A stretch of 64,000 nt of DNA. It comes from Planctomycetota bacterium. GTDB lineage: Bacteria > Planctomycetota > UBA1135 > GCA-002686595. Of the stretch, positions 43,046 through 51,692 are shown one piece after another (position 1 is the stretch's first letter; the number at the start of each line of letters is the position of its first letter). The notes under the pieces were generated by a model that was given only the letters and a program-made list of their open reading frames with translations, searched no databases and had not been told where the DNA came from. The DNA lies in assembly GCA_028278425.1 (NCBI GenBank), contig JANQEJ010000251.1:54673-118672 (forward strand), read 5' to 3'. The position numbers were made by a program, and so were the translations under genes.

Positions 43046-44710
43046 CTAAGGCAGCGGCGTGACGTCGGTCAGCTCGCCGAAGGTGACGACGCCGGACGGC
43101 GTGCCGAACTGGTAGCCGACGGCGAAGAACGAGAACCCCGGTGGCAGGTTGAGCGGCACGGGCGCCGTCGACCCCGAGCCGTCGATGGCGATCGGCGTTC
43201 CCAGCGTGGAGACGGCTAGGTTGATCGACGTGAGGAAGAGCGCATCGAGGGTCAGCCCGACGTCGCGTCCGTCGCCGAAGGGCAGCGGGAGGCTCCCCGG
43301 CGACCCGGAGATGAGCACGGCCCCGAACACGAGCGACGGGTCGAAGTGCTCGAGCGTGAAGCTCGCCGACGTCGGGCCCGCGACCCAGCCGTTCGGCGTG
43401 AGCGTCTGCGGCCGGAAGCCGCCGGCGTACACGTTGCCGTCGGAGCCGTTGATGGACTTCCAGCCGAAGATGAAGTTGCCGTACACGTCGTCGTGCGCCA
43501 GCGTGACGAAGTCGACCGAGTCCGGGTCGTTGTCGCTGACCGTGATCTTCGGATCCCAGGTCGAGCCGCCGTCGTAGCTGACGCTCGCCTCGAGGGAACG
43601 TGGAAAGAGCGTTTCTTCCCAAGCGACGACCGTGCTGCGGTCGCCCGACACGACGCGCGGCTTCTCCGCGCCGGTCGTCGAGAGCTGGTCGTCGGGAAGG
43701 TAGGTCAACCCGCCGTCCGCGGAAGCCGTCGCGTAGACCTCGTCGGCGCCGGTGCGGTTGTCCTCCCAGGCGACGACGACGTTGCCGGTGTTGTTGTCGA
43801 TCGCGACCTCGCCCTCGTCCACGTCGGCCGTTCCGAGGGTCTTGGGCCCGCTGAAGGTCACCCCCGCGTTCGTCGACACGTTGACCTGGAGCACCTCGTC
43901 GCCGGAGCCGGTCTCCTCCTCGTTCCACATCACCGCGACCGTGTTGCCGCGCGATGCCATGCGGAGCGGCGCCTGCGAGTCCTCCACGCCGACGGCGTCG
44001 CCCAGCTCGACGTCGGCCGGCAGGAACGTGGCGCCGCCGTCGATGCTCCGCTGGTAATAGACGGTGTCGCGGAGGCTGCGGTTGTCATCCCAGGCCACGT
44101 GAACGACGTTGCCGACCGCGGTGACGTCGAGCTCGTCCACGTCGGCCGACGAGCCCGCCCTGACCGCGACCGCCGCCGAGAAGGTCGCGCCGTCGTCGTG
44201 CGAGGACGTCAGGAAGAGGTCGTCGTCGCCGGCGACGTCGGTCGAGCAGAGCACGTAGACGTGGTCGCCCGCCGGGTCGGGGCTCATCGTCACCGCCCAG
44301 TCGGTGATCGGGCCGGGCCCCACGTCGAGCGCGGACGGCGTCGAGTAGCTCGCGCCGGAGTCGGTCGAGCGCACGAAGAAGAGGCCGCTGTTCGACTCGT
44401 AGACGACGTACACGTTCGTCTCGGAGCACCACACCGCGTCGAGCTCCGTTTTCTTCCCGAAGGAGTCGTTGTCGACGCGGATCTGCGGCCCCCAGGTCAG
44501 CCCGCGGCCGTCGGAGGTGACGACTGAGACCTCCTCGCTCGTCGCGTCGTTCCACACGATCGCGGAGAGGTTCCCGTGCGCGGCCACGGCGATCTGTCCG
44601 GAGTTGGCGGGGAGGCTCGTGTTGACCTGGACCGAGTCGCGCGGCGCCTGGGCGGAGGTCGGCAACGTAAATGCGAAGGCGAAGAGGAGGAGGGTGGGGG
44701 CACGCTTCAT
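43046..44710 (-). CDS. Secreted BNR/Asp-box beta-propeller (sialidase-like fold)
   Basis: A 554-residue exported protein (signal peptide MKRAPTLLLFAFAFTLPTSAQ). The body has repeated Asp-box motifs SxDxGxTF/W: RSTDSGASY, SSHDDGATF, SIDGGATF, STNAGVTF, SADGGLTY and SYDGGSTW, spaced as propeller blades of the sialidase/BNR type. The Arg triad and Asp/Tyr/Glu nucleophile set of true sialidases cannot be identified, so a binding or structural role is more likely. The last about 110 residues are a separate module (FTLEHFDPSLVFGAVLISGSP...) analogous to those ending the FG-GAP proteins. Divergent from the propeptide-like gene 31 nt away. Confidence 0.8.
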   Translation of the reverse strand: MKRAPTLLLFAFAFTLPTSAQAPRDSVQVNTSLPANSGQIAVAAHGNLSAIVWNDATSEEVSVVTSDGRGLTWGPQIRVDNDSFGKKTELDAVWCSETNVYVVYESNSGLFFVRSTDSGASYSTPSALDVGPGPITDWAVTMSPDPAGDHVYVLCSTDVAGDDDLFLTSSHDDGATFSAAVAVRAGSSADVDELDVTAVGNVVHVAWDDNRSLRDTVYYQRSIDGGATFLPADVELGDAVGVEDSQAPLRMASRGNTVAVMWNEEETGSGDEVLQVNVSTNAGVTFSGPKTLGTADVDEGEVAIDNNTGNVVVAWEDNRTGADEVYATASADGGLTYLPDDQLSTTGAEKPRVVSGDRSTVVAWEETLFPRSLEASVSYDGGSTWDPKITVSDNDPDSVDFVTLAHDDVYGNFIFGWKSINGSDGNVYAGGFRPQTLTPNGWVAGPTSASFTLEHFDPSLVFGAVLISGSPGSLPLPFGDGRDVGLTLDALFLTSINLAVSTLGTPIAIDGSGSTAPVPLNLPPGFSFFAVGYQFGTPSGVVTFGELTDVTPLP

Positions 44711-44741
44711 GGGACCAGGATACCGCTACCATGGCGGCGCG

Positions 44742-45200
44742 ATGGGGGAAGCCTCTCCGAACGTCCTGAAGCACAGCACCGTGCGCCCCGAGGTCCGTCT
44801 GCACCTCGCGCCGGAGCTCCACGCCCGCCACGGCGCGCCCGGGGGCGAAGCGCTCTTGCGGTTCGAGGACGAGGGCATCGCGGTCTTCGAGGGCGAGCCG
44901 CCGGCCGCGGACGACGTTGGCCCGGTCTACCGCGACCGCTCCGGCGGGGAGCTCTGCGTCCCGACCGGGCGTCTCTTCGTTCGCTGCGCCGAGGACGACG
45001 ACTTCGCGGCCAAGACCGACGCCGTCGAGGCGGCGGGCTACGCGGTCGTCGAGGTGCCGGCCTACGCGCCGCACTGCGCGTGGCTGGTCGCGCGGTCCGG
45101 GAGGATCGAGGACGCCCTGAATGGGATCCCCGGGCTCGAGGAAATCGACGGCGTGGTCAACGTCGAGCCGCAGATGTTGCGGCGGCGCGCGCTCCGCTGA
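44742..45200 (+). CDS. Stand-alone subtilase-propeptide-like protein
   Basis: A 152-residue protein without signal peptide. ATG 44742 is the first start after the divergent gene. Its C-terminal 80 residues (GRLFVRCAEDDDFAAK ... GLEEIDGVVNVEPQM) align in order with the N-terminal pro-region of the protease encoded 68 nt downstream (ENIFVKFRDDADAKHC ... ETVDFCHPEL). It lacks any protease domain. Free-standing propeptide homologues are known to act as inhibitors or folding chaperones of subtilases; that role here is inferred from similarity and adjacency. Cotranscription with 45269 is likely. Confidence 0.72.
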   Translation: MGEASPNVLKHSTVRPEVRLHLAPELHARHGAPGGEALLRFEDEGIAVFEGEPPAADDVGPVYRDRSGGELCVPTGRLFVRCAEDDDFAAKTDAVEAAGYAVVEVPAYAPHCAWLVARSGRIEDALNGIPGLEEIDGVVNVEPQMLRRRALR

Positions 45201-45268
45201 CGCGCGCCCCTGTTAGGATGCGCGCCTACCTGACGGTTTTCTGACACCCATCTGAAGAGGAGAGATTC

Positions 45269-47230
45269 ATGAAGCTCGCCTACCGCTATGGCGGAAGCTC
45301 GGGCAAGGAGTACGCCCTCGAGGCCTCGGCGGACATGGTCGTCGTCCGCACCGGGCGGCGCGCCCCCCTCCGGTCGACGCCCGCTTCCGCGCGCACGACC
45401 GAGATCGCGCATCGCATGCAGCCCGTCGTCGCCTTCCCGATGGCGGGCGTCGAGGTGTTCCGCACCGGCGACGTGGAGCAGGCGGACGCGCTCAAGACGC
45501 TGAAGGCGGAGAGCCAGTTGCAGTGGGCGGGGACCTGCCTGCACGACTCCACGTCGCGCCAGCCCGTCCTCTACACGGAGAACATCTTCGTCAAGTTCCG
45601 CGACGACGCGGACGCCAAGCACTGCCGCAAGGTCGTCGAGGGCTTGAAGCTGGAAGCGCGCCAGGCGCTCACGTACTCGCGCAACGCCTTCTTCGTCTCC
45701 GCGCCGGAGGGCACGGGCCGGAGGACCTTCGAGATCGCCGCCGAGCTGCTCGACGAGGAGACGGTCGACTTCTGCCACCCCGAGCTGATCCGCGAGACGG
45801 GCTACCGCGGCGCCTTCCCGCAGCAGTGGCACCTGCAGGGGACCCAGATCGGCAGTAAGTTCGTCGACGCGAGCGCGAACGTCGTCCCCGCCTGGGGCGA
45901 GAGCCATGGCGAGGGCATCGTGATCGCGATCATCGACGACGGCGTCGACATGGAGCACGAGGAGTTCGCCACGCCCGGGAAGATCGTCGGTCCGCGCGAC
46001 GTCACGCGGCGCACGAACGACCCGCGGCCGGGCTCGACCGATCACCACGGCACCGCGTGCGCCGGCGTCGCCTGCGGCGACGGCCTGCACGGCGCCTCCG
46101 GCGTCGCGCCGAAGGCGAAGCTGATGCCGATCCGCCTCCGCTCCGGGCTGGGCTCCCAGGCCGAGGCGGACGCCTTCGTCTGGGCGGCGCAGCAGGGCGC
46201 GGACGTCATCTCGTGCAGTTGGGGCCCGGTGGACGGCCGCTGGTGGGACGACGACGACCCGCGCCACGACCAGGTCACGCCGCTTCCGGACTCGACGCGC
46301 CTCGCGATCGACTTCGCGATCGAGAACGGGCGCGGCGGCAAGGGCTGCGTCATCACCTGGGCCGCGGGAAACGGTAACGAGTCGGTCGACAACGACGGCT
46401 ATGCCTCTTACGAGAAGGTGATCTCGGTCGCAGCCTGCAACGACCGGAGCGAGCGCAGCCGGTACAGCGACTTCGGCAAGGCCAACTGGTGCGCCTTCCC
46501 GAGCAGCGACGGCGTTCCGACCGACACCCCCGGCATCTGGACGACGGACCGGACCGGCTCGACCGGCTACAACCCCGGCTCCACGTCGCAGGGCGACGCC
46601 GCCGGCAAGTACACGAACGACTTCGGCGGCACGTCGAGCGCCTGCCCCGGCGCCGCCGGCGTCGCCGCGCTCGTGCTCGCCAAGAACCCGGCGCTGCGCT
46701 GGGACGAGGTGAAGGAGCTCTTCAAGGAGTCCTGCGACCGGATCGACGAGTCGAACGGCAACTACGACGCCGGCGGCCACAGCGAGTCCTACGGGTACGG
46801 TCGCCTGAACGCGGCCACCGCCGTCGGCGCGGCCGTGCCTCCGGCGGCGAACTACCGCGTCACCCACAAGATGGAGAAGGAAGTCCCGGTGCAGGACTTC
46901 CAGACGGCTTCGATCGAGCTGGAGGTGCCCGAGGACGGCGCGCCGACCGAGGTGCGCGTCCACGTCGGGATCGAGCACACCTACATCGGCGACCTCACGG
47001 TGCAGCTCTTCCCGCCCGAGAAGGGCGACGGCATCGAGTCGATCGTCCTGCACAACCGCACGGGCGGCGGCACGAACGACCTGACGCGCTCGTACGACGC
47101 GCTCACGACGCCCGAGCTCGCGGCGCTGAAGAACCGCGATCCGCAGGGCACGTGGAAGCTCGTCGTGGAGGACTCCGCGGGACAGGACACGGGCAAGATC
47201 AAGAGCTTCTCCGTCGAGCTGGCGTTCTGA
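45269..47230 (+). CDS. Subtilase (S8) with P domain, kexin-like, no signal peptide
   Basis: A 653-residue protein with an AGAGGAGAG ribosome binding site. Residues about 1-185 are a pro-region; the S8 domain follows with Asp223 (AIIDDGVDME), His260 (HHGTACAGVA), oxyanion Asn in AAGNGNES, and Ser456 (GGTSSACPGAAG). A C-terminal P/Homo B domain spans about 530-653 (ASIELEVPEDGAPTEVRVHV ... GTWKLVVEDSAG), giving a proprotein-convertase-like architecture. No export signal is visible, so the enzyme may be cytoplasmic or leave by another route. Many acidic loops (DDDDPRHD) suggest calcium sites. A perfect hairpin follows the stop. Confidence 0.88.
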   Translation: MKLAYRYGGSSGKEYALEASADMVVVRTGRRAPLRSTPASARTTEIAHRMQPVVAFPMAGVEVFRTGDVEQADALKTLKAESQLQWAGTCLHDSTSRQPVLYTENIFVKFRDDADAKHCRKVVEGLKLEARQALTYSRNAFFVSAPEGTGRRTFEIAAELLDEETVDFCHPELIRETGYRGAFPQQWHLQGTQIGSKFVDASANVVPAWGESHGEGIVIAIIDDGVDMEHEEFATPGKIVGPRDVTRRTNDPRPGSTDHHGTACAGVACGDGLHGASGVAPKAKLMPIRLRSGLGSQAEADAFVWAAQQGADVISCSWGPVDGRWWDDDDPRHDQVTPLPDSTRLAIDFAIENGRGGKGCVITWAAGNGNESVDNDGYASYEKVISVAACNDRSERSRYSDFGKANWCAFPSSDGVPTDTPGIWTTDRTGSTGYNPGSTSQGDAAGKYTNDFGGTSSACPGAAGVAALVLAKNPALRWDEVKELFKESCDRIDESNGNYDAGGHSESYGYGRLNAATAVGAAVPPAANYRVTHKMEKEVPVQDFQTASIELEVPEDGAPTEVRVHVGIEHTYIGDLTVQLFPPEKGDGIESIVLHNRTGGGTNDLTRSYDALTTPELAALKNRDPQGTWKLVVEDSAGQDTGKIKSFSVELAF

Positions 47231-47237
47231 TTCGGGC

Positions 47238-47269
47238 GCGGAGGCTCGGCCGAGCGGCCGAGCCTCCGC
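47238..47269 (+). terminator. Perfect 14-bp hairpin after the protease gene
   Basis: Arms 47238-47251 and 47256-47269 are perfectly complementary, loop GAGC, starting 7 nt after the protease stop. No T-tract follows, so termination may depend on the hairpin alone or on a factor. Confidence 0.6.
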
Positions 47270-47676
47270 TGTCCGGCGAGCGACGGCGGCCGACCGGCTC
47301 GGCTTCTGGCTCCTGCCGCCGTGCCTCTTTCCTCCTCCGCGGTCACCACTAAGAGGTGTTCCGAGCACCCCTTTTCGGGGTGGGAGGCCGCATGCGAGCA
47401 AACAAACGCCCCTGCAATCCCTACGACGGCCTCTGGTCCTGGGGGGGCTGAACGGGGGAGCGATGAGGCAGCCGGGCGCTCTGGAGGCGGGCGCTATCGA
47501 CTGTTTGCAGAGTTCGGTCGGTCATTGTGGCGGCCGCCACTGGCCAGGCTACGGCCGCGTGGCGGCATAAGTCTATATTTTAGCAGTGGTTACGGGCGCG
47601 ACTGGTCGGTCCGAGGCTTCGGGCTGGCCGGCACCCGGCGCGGAACTCCTCAGGTTTTTAGTCCGAAAGGTACGAA
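47270..47676. other. Intergenic region before the Phd-like gene
   Basis: 407 nt without a credible gene. It holds a second hairpin (CACCCC/GGGGTG, 47366-47382, loop TTTTC) and, near 47570-47585, an AT-rich patch containing TATATT and TTTTAG that stands out in this genome. That patch, about 100 nt before the Phd-like start, is the likely promoter of the two genes that follow. G+C drops from here to about 48.8 kb. Confidence 0.4.
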
Positions 47677-48351
47677 ATGTCCGCTATGGTTGACGTGTAC
47701 CAAAGGTCCAAAGCGGACCAAGTCAGCAGAGGCAAGCTCATGTCACCCTTCTTCACCCCTCCTCCCGTCGAAACCCCTCGGGAAGCAACGGTCTCTGAGG
47801 TCAAGACCAACCTGCGACGGACGGTGGATGATGCTTCGAGGGGCACGGAAACCCTGGTCACTCGCCACAACGAGCAGGTGGCAGCCGTGGTGTCCGTTGC
47901 GGCCTACAGAACGCTTGCGTACTGTCGGCGTGCCGCGGCCCAAGAATACGAAAGCTGCCATCGGAGGCTTTCGCACATCAGGGACACTCCCGAGAAGGGG
48001 ATGGCACCTCCGTCCTCGACGGTTGTGGACCTGATGGAGGAAATCCTCAGGCGACTAGAAGCCGTGCTGGCTGTTGGTCCCGATCGCGTCGTGCGAGCTG
48101 CTGGTGGTGGTGTTGACACCTACTTCTTCAGTGCCGAGAAGAAGGCCGACGGGTCGCCGGTCCGATACGTCTGCGTTGGTGTGGACGAAGATGCGGACGC
48201 GACCGTAGTCTTCAGCCAAAGTCCAGATTACTGCGCGGCTGACGACCTCACTCCTGAGATCGACTTCGGAGCATTGGCCGCTCGAATCACAGATTTCCTG
48301 AGCGGTGCCGACCAGCCACAGCCTACCGCGGAAGCGGGAACAGATACCTGA
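47677..48351 (+). CDS. Phd-like antitoxin domain fused to an extra C-terminal domain
   Basis: A 224-residue protein. Residues about 37-80 (ATVSEVKTNLRRTVDDASRG ... HNEQVAAVVSVAAYRTL) match the Phd/YefM antitoxin DNA-binding fold: short helices, then a beta hairpin presenting 'R-HN-x-AAVV'. About 140 residues follow with a helical linker (VVDLMEEILRRLEAVLAVG) and a compact alpha/beta domain (VDTYFFSAEKK ... RYVCVGVDED ... SQSPDYC) I do not recognise. Ordinary Phd proteins are 70-90 residues, so this is a much enlarged form. ATG 47677 has AAAGG upstream; ATG 47740 is an alternative. Its 3' end overlaps the next gene by 47 nt. Autoregulated toxin-antitoxin-like pair suspected. Confidence 0.68.
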   Translation: MSAMVDVYQRSKADQVSRGKLMSPFFTPPPVETPREATVSEVKTNLRRTVDDASRGTETLVTRHNEQVAAVVSVAAYRTLAYCRRAAAQEYESCHRRLSHIRDTPEKGMAPPSSTVVDLMEEILRRLEAVLAVGPDRVVRAAGGGVDTYFFSAEKKADGSPVRYVCVGVDEDADATVVFSQSPDYCAADDLTPEIDFGALAARITDFLSGADQPQPTAEAGTDT

Positions 48352-48766
48352 AGACGAGCAGCTCTTCAGAGCGATCACGAAAGGCGATGTCGCCGGTTCG
48401 GAGGTTCTAGTCTCAGCGGTCGATCTGCAAGGAACCTCGGTTTACCGAGAGAAGTACCTAGACCGCCCGGAGGACACGTTTCGGTTCGTGCCCTCCGACT
48501 TCACGGGGCTTGCCGTTGTGACTCCGGGCGGACTGCCAGAACCGATCAGAAACCCGAACGACGAGGACATCGTGTGGGAGTGTTTCGCGTTCGATGATCC
48601 AGACATCGACGACAGCGGAGCTCCACGAATGGCTCATGCCGAAATCCGCTTCCGGCGCACATCCGACCGTCCCGACGAAGAAAACAAGCGCCCCAAGAAA
48701 GCCGTCAAAAGAGAACTTGAAATCAGGCTAGCCCAAACGATGCGAGTCTTTCTACAGCCGGAATAG
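48305..48766 (+). CDS. Unknown protein overlapping the Phd-like gene
   Basis: A 153-residue acidic soluble protein read from GTG 48305, overlapping the Phd-like gene by 47 nt in another frame. The reading frame looks real: it has normal amino-acid composition and continues well past the overlap (GSEVLVSAVDLQGTSVYREK ... DIVWECFAFDDPDIDDSG ... KRELEIRLAQTMRVF). I recognise no family and see no catalytic motif of a known toxin class. Its place directly after a Phd-like gene makes it the candidate toxin or effector partner. The true start could be further in. Confidence 0.55.
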   Translation: MPTSHSLPRKREQIPEDEQLFRAITKGDVAGSEVLVSAVDLQGTSVYREKYLDRPEDTFRFVPSDFTGLAVVTPGGLPEPIRNPNDEDIVWECFAFDDPDIDDSGAPRMAHAEIRFRRTSDRPDEENKRPKKAVKRELEIRLAQTMRVFLQPE

Positions 48767-49071
48767 CGCGGCTCTACGACCGGCGGGAGCAAGGAGACCG
48801 CACTCGACGAGGTCGAGCGCATCATCCCGCAGTGGCCACCATGACCTTCGCCAGACGAGCGTCGGGAACCCTGCGAAGCTCTTCTCGCAGTTCAGCCTCG
48901 TCGGTGTCAACGCTGCAAGGCGCGCCTAAGGGACCCGAGGTCATGCGCCTAACGTGGAGGCCGGTGCATGCGCCCACCTGGCCGGTCGTCTTAGGCGCGG
49001 CTTCCCTCTCCCCGCCACCTGAGAAAACGAAGCTCGGCGACCAACCCGCTGGCTTTGCTACGCTCTCGCCC
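48767..49071. other. Gene-poor stretch with possible coding debris
   Basis: 305 nt with no complete gene. A plus-strand stretch near 48784-48832 reads GGSKETALDEVERIIPQW, and a minus-strand stretch near 48827-48930 reads VDTDEAELREELRRVPDAR. Both look protein-like but are short and lack starts or flanking conservation, so they may be decayed gene ends. The promoter of the exonuclease gene should lie at the right end. Confidence 0.3.
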
Positions 49072-49953
49072 GTGCCGGTTCGCACCGTCCATCTGATCGA
49101 CGCGAGCCCGTACCTCTTCCGCGCCTACTTCGCGGTTCCGTACGGCATCACCGGACCGGACGGCTGGCCGGTCAACGCGGTCCACGGGTTCGTGGGCTTC
49201 CTCAACCGCCTCGTGCGCGAGGAGGAGCCGACGCACGTCGGCGTCGCCTTCGACAAGAGCCTGACGACGAGCTTCCGGAACGAGATCTACCCGGAGTACA
49301 AGGCGCAGCGCGAGCTGCCGCCCGAGGAGCTCGAGCGCCAGCAGGAGGCCTGCCGCGACGTGGCGCGGGCGATGGGGATGGCGGTCTACGTCGACACGCG
49401 CTACGAGGCGGACGACCTGATCGCCACGCTGTGGCGGCAGCTCCGGCGCAAGAAGCACCGCGTCGTGGTGGTCAGCCCGGACAAGGACCTCTGCCAGCTC
49501 GTCGACGAGGGCACGGAGCTCTTCGACTTCGCCCGCGAGACGCGCTACGGGCCGGAGGAGGTCGTCGAAAAGTTCGGCGTGCGGCCCGACCAGCTCGCGG
49601 ACTACCTCGGCCTCGCCGGCGACAGCGTGGACAACATCCCCGGCGTCAAGGGGGTCGGTCCGCGCACCGCCGCGGCGCTGCTGCGGGCCTTCGGGACGCT
49701 GGACGCCCTCTACGACCGGCTCGACGAGGTCGCGGACCTCGATCTCCGCGGCGCGCGGACGCTCGGCGCGAAGCTCGAGGCGTCCCGCGACCTGGCCATG
49801 CTCTCCCGGGAGCTCGCCACCGTGGCCGTCGACGCCCCCGCGAAGGCGCGCCTGCGCGAGCTCGCCTACCGCGGCGCCGAGCCGGACGACGTGGCCGAGG
49901 TCTTCGGGGCGCTCGGCTTCGGCCGGCTGCAGGACCAAGTTCGCTATCGCTGA
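49072..49953 (+). CDS. 5'-3' exonuclease, PolA N-terminal-domain type
   Basis: A 293-residue protein from GTG 49072; the longer upstream frame is rejected as non-coding in composition. It has the FEN-like 5' nuclease core: VHLIDASPYLFRAYFA, GVAFDKSLTTSFRNEIYPEYKAQR, YEADDLIATL and VVVVSPDKDLCQLV (metal-binding acidic residues), then the helix-hairpin-helix GDSVDNIPGVKGVGPRTAAALL. It ends without polymerase or proofreading domains, so it is a stand-alone exonuclease like the small ones of many bacteria. Likely roles are RNA-primer removal or flap processing. No Shine-Dalgarno sequence precedes the GTG. Confidence 0.9.
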   Translation: MPVRTVHLIDASPYLFRAYFAVPYGITGPDGWPVNAVHGFVGFLNRLVREEEPTHVGVAFDKSLTTSFRNEIYPEYKAQRELPPEELERQQEACRDVARAMGMAVYVDTRYEADDLIATLWRQLRRKKHRVVVVSPDKDLCQLVDEGTELFDFARETRYGPEEVVEKFGVRPDQLADYLGLAGDSVDNIPGVKGVGPRTAAALLRAFGTLDALYDRLDEVADLDLRGARTLGAKLEASRDLAMLSRELATVAVDAPAKARLRELAYRGAEPDDVAEVFGALGFGRLQDQVRYR

Positions 49954-49986
49954 GTCCGATCCGGCGTCCGCGGCGTGTCTTCCGGC

Positions 49987-51465
49987 ATGAACGCCCTGTC
50001 CGCCGCCACGCTGTTTCTCGCGCTCCCCGCCGGCGGGGACGACCTGATCGCCCCGAGCCTCTCCGCGCTCAGCGCCCGCTGGCGCGAAGCGGCGGAGAGC
50101 TTCCGCGTGCCCGGCTACGCCGTCACCGTCGTGCGCGACGGCGCCGTCGTGCACAGCGAAGCGTGGGGGCTGCGCGACTCGGTGAAAGGGCTGCCGGTCA
50201 CCGCCGACTCGATGTTCTACATCGCCTCGGCGACCAAGCCGTACGTGGCGATGGCGCTCGTCCTGCTCGCCGAGGAGGGCAAAGTCGATCTCGACGCGCC
50301 GGTGAAGCGCTACCTGCCGCGCTTCGAGCTGGCCGACGCCGACGCCACGGCCGAGGTCACCGTGCGCGACCTCCTGTGCCACAAGCGCGGGATCAACAGC
50401 TTCCCCGTCGTGTTCCTCGACGCGTACACGGGCGAGATCACCGAGGACCGCTACTACCACTTTCTCAAGGAGGCCGAGCCGAGCGGGCGCGTCGACTACA
50501 CCAACGTCCACTTCACGCTCGCCGGCCGCGTGATCGAGGCGGTCTCCGGCAAGCACTGGAAGGACTTCCTCGACGAGCGCCTCTTCACGCCGGCGGGGAT
50601 GGACCGGACGACCGGCTACGCGACGTGGATGTACGCGCAGGAGGACGTTTCTCGGCCGACGCTGGCGACGCCGGAGGGGTTCGTCCACGGGACGCACAAG
50701 GTCGACGAGACGATGCACGCCGCCGGCGGGCTCGGGACGAGCATCCACGACCTCGGCCGCTGGCTGCTCCTCAACCTCGGGCGCGGCGAGATCGACGGCG
50801 AGCGTATCGTCGGCGCCGCCGCCGTCGAGGAGATGTTCGCGCTCCACGGCAAGTTCCGAAAGCCCGACGGCTGGCTCCGCAAGATGGAGGGCTACGGCCT
50901 CGGCTGGAACGCGGGCACGTACCGCGGCAACCGCTACATGCAGCACGGCGGCGGCTACATCGGGACGGCGGCGCACGTCTCGTTCCTCCCCGACGCCGGC
51001 GTGGGCGTCGCGGTCGTCGCGAACACCGACGGCGGGGGACACGGGTTCTGCCAGGTCGTGTCGATCGACGTGTACGACGCGTTCCTCGAGGACGACTCGG
51101 ACTACGACCCGCTCCCCGGCTTCCTGTCGCAGGCCGAGCGGATCTACGCGCGCGGCGCCGTTGAGGAGGACGAGCCGGAGCCGCTCGGCGCGGAAGGCCT
51201 GTCCCTCGAGCCCGAGCTCTATCCGGGCACCTACACGAACGAGCACTGGGGCACCGTTCGCGTCGAGCTCTCCGACGAAGGCCGCCTCGTCGGCCGGATG
51301 GGCAACCTCCGCCTGACCTTCCTCGCCGTCGACGAGGACGACTTCGTCGTCGAGTCGCCGCGCGCGTTGAACGCCAGCGGCTACTTCGAGATCAGCGCGA
51401 TCGAGGAGGTCGTCGCGCTGGTCGTCGAGGTCGACGACGGCGTCGAGGCGACGTTCACCCGCTGA
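49987..51465 (+). CDS. Secreted beta-lactamase-fold serine hydrolase (class C/PBP4*-like)
   Basis: A 492-residue protein with signal peptide MNALSAATLFLALPAGG. Motifs: SATK (Ser81, Lys84; SxxK nucleophile), YTN (Tyr170-Asn172; YxN), and HGG in YMQHGGGYIG in place of KTG. The serine hydrolase domain spans residues about 25-370. A C-terminal lipocalin-like beta region follows (YPGTYTNEHWGTVRVELSDEG). Family members include D-aminopeptidases, esterases and PBP4*-type peptidases; the substrate is not predictable. Starts 33 nt after the exonuclease stop and ends convergently, overlapping the zinc-ribbon gene by 11 nt. Confidence 0.87.
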   Translation: MNALSAATLFLALPAGGDDLIAPSLSALSARWREAAESFRVPGYAVTVVRDGAVVHSEAWGLRDSVKGLPVTADSMFYIASATKPYVAMALVLLAEEGKVDLDAPVKRYLPRFELADADATAEVTVRDLLCHKRGINSFPVVFLDAYTGEITEDRYYHFLKEAEPSGRVDYTNVHFTLAGRVIEAVSGKHWKDFLDERLFTPAGMDRTTGYATWMYAQEDVSRPTLATPEGFVHGTHKVDETMHAAGGLGTSIHDLGRWLLLNLGRGEIDGERIVGAAAVEEMFALHGKFRKPDGWLRKMEGYGLGWNAGTYRGNRYMQHGGGYIGTAAHVSFLPDAGVGVAVVANTDGGGHGFCQVVSIDVYDAFLEDDSDYDPLPGFLSQAERIYARGAVEEDEPEPLGAEGLSLEPELYPGTYTNEHWGTVRVELSDEGRLVGRMGNLRLTFLAVDEDDFVVESPRALNASGYFEISAIEEVVALVVEVDDGVEATFTR

Positions 51466-51682
51466 GGCGGTACATGCAACGGCGCTGGCACTGGCTGCAC
51501 AGCACGCGCACCTCGACCTCGCCCGGGCTGCCCTCGACCGGCGCGCTGCGCCAGCGCGCCTCCAAATGGTTGCAGAAGGGGCAGAGGTCCTTGCCTTTCG
51601 GCTTCTGAAGCGGCGCGCGCTTCAGCGTCTTGCGCAGACGCTTCTCCTCTTTCGCGGTGTAGAGGAAGCGGTTCTCGGTCAC
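51455..51682 (-). CDS. Small zinc-ribbon protein
   Basis: A 75-residue basic protein from GTG 51682 with a CPFC...CSQC zinc-ribbon (Cys at about residues 34, 37, 62, 65) after a Lys/Arg-rich N-terminus (EEKRLRKTLKRAPLQKPKGK). It starts 10 nt after the radical SAM stop, so it is probably cotranscribed. It overlaps the end of the convergent hydrolase gene by 11 nt. Nucleic-acid binding is plausible, not shown. Confidence 0.65.
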   Translation of the reverse strand: MTENRFLYTAKEEKRLRKTLKRAPLQKPKGKDLCPFCNHLEARWRSAPVEGSPGEVEVRVLCSQCQRRCMYRLSG

Positions 51683-51692
51683 CCGCGTGCGT

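Noticed and set aside
47321..48034. A 237-codon plus-strand frame overlapping the Phd-like gene
   Set aside because: Ser/Arg/Pro-rich without domains, crosses the hairpin and promoter region, and is out of frame with the Phd motif.
48822..49085. An 87-codon minus-strand frame ending ELRRVPDARLAKVMVATAG
   Set aside because: Only the last 30 residues look protein-like and the start lies over the exonuclease start. Treated as possible debris, not a gene.
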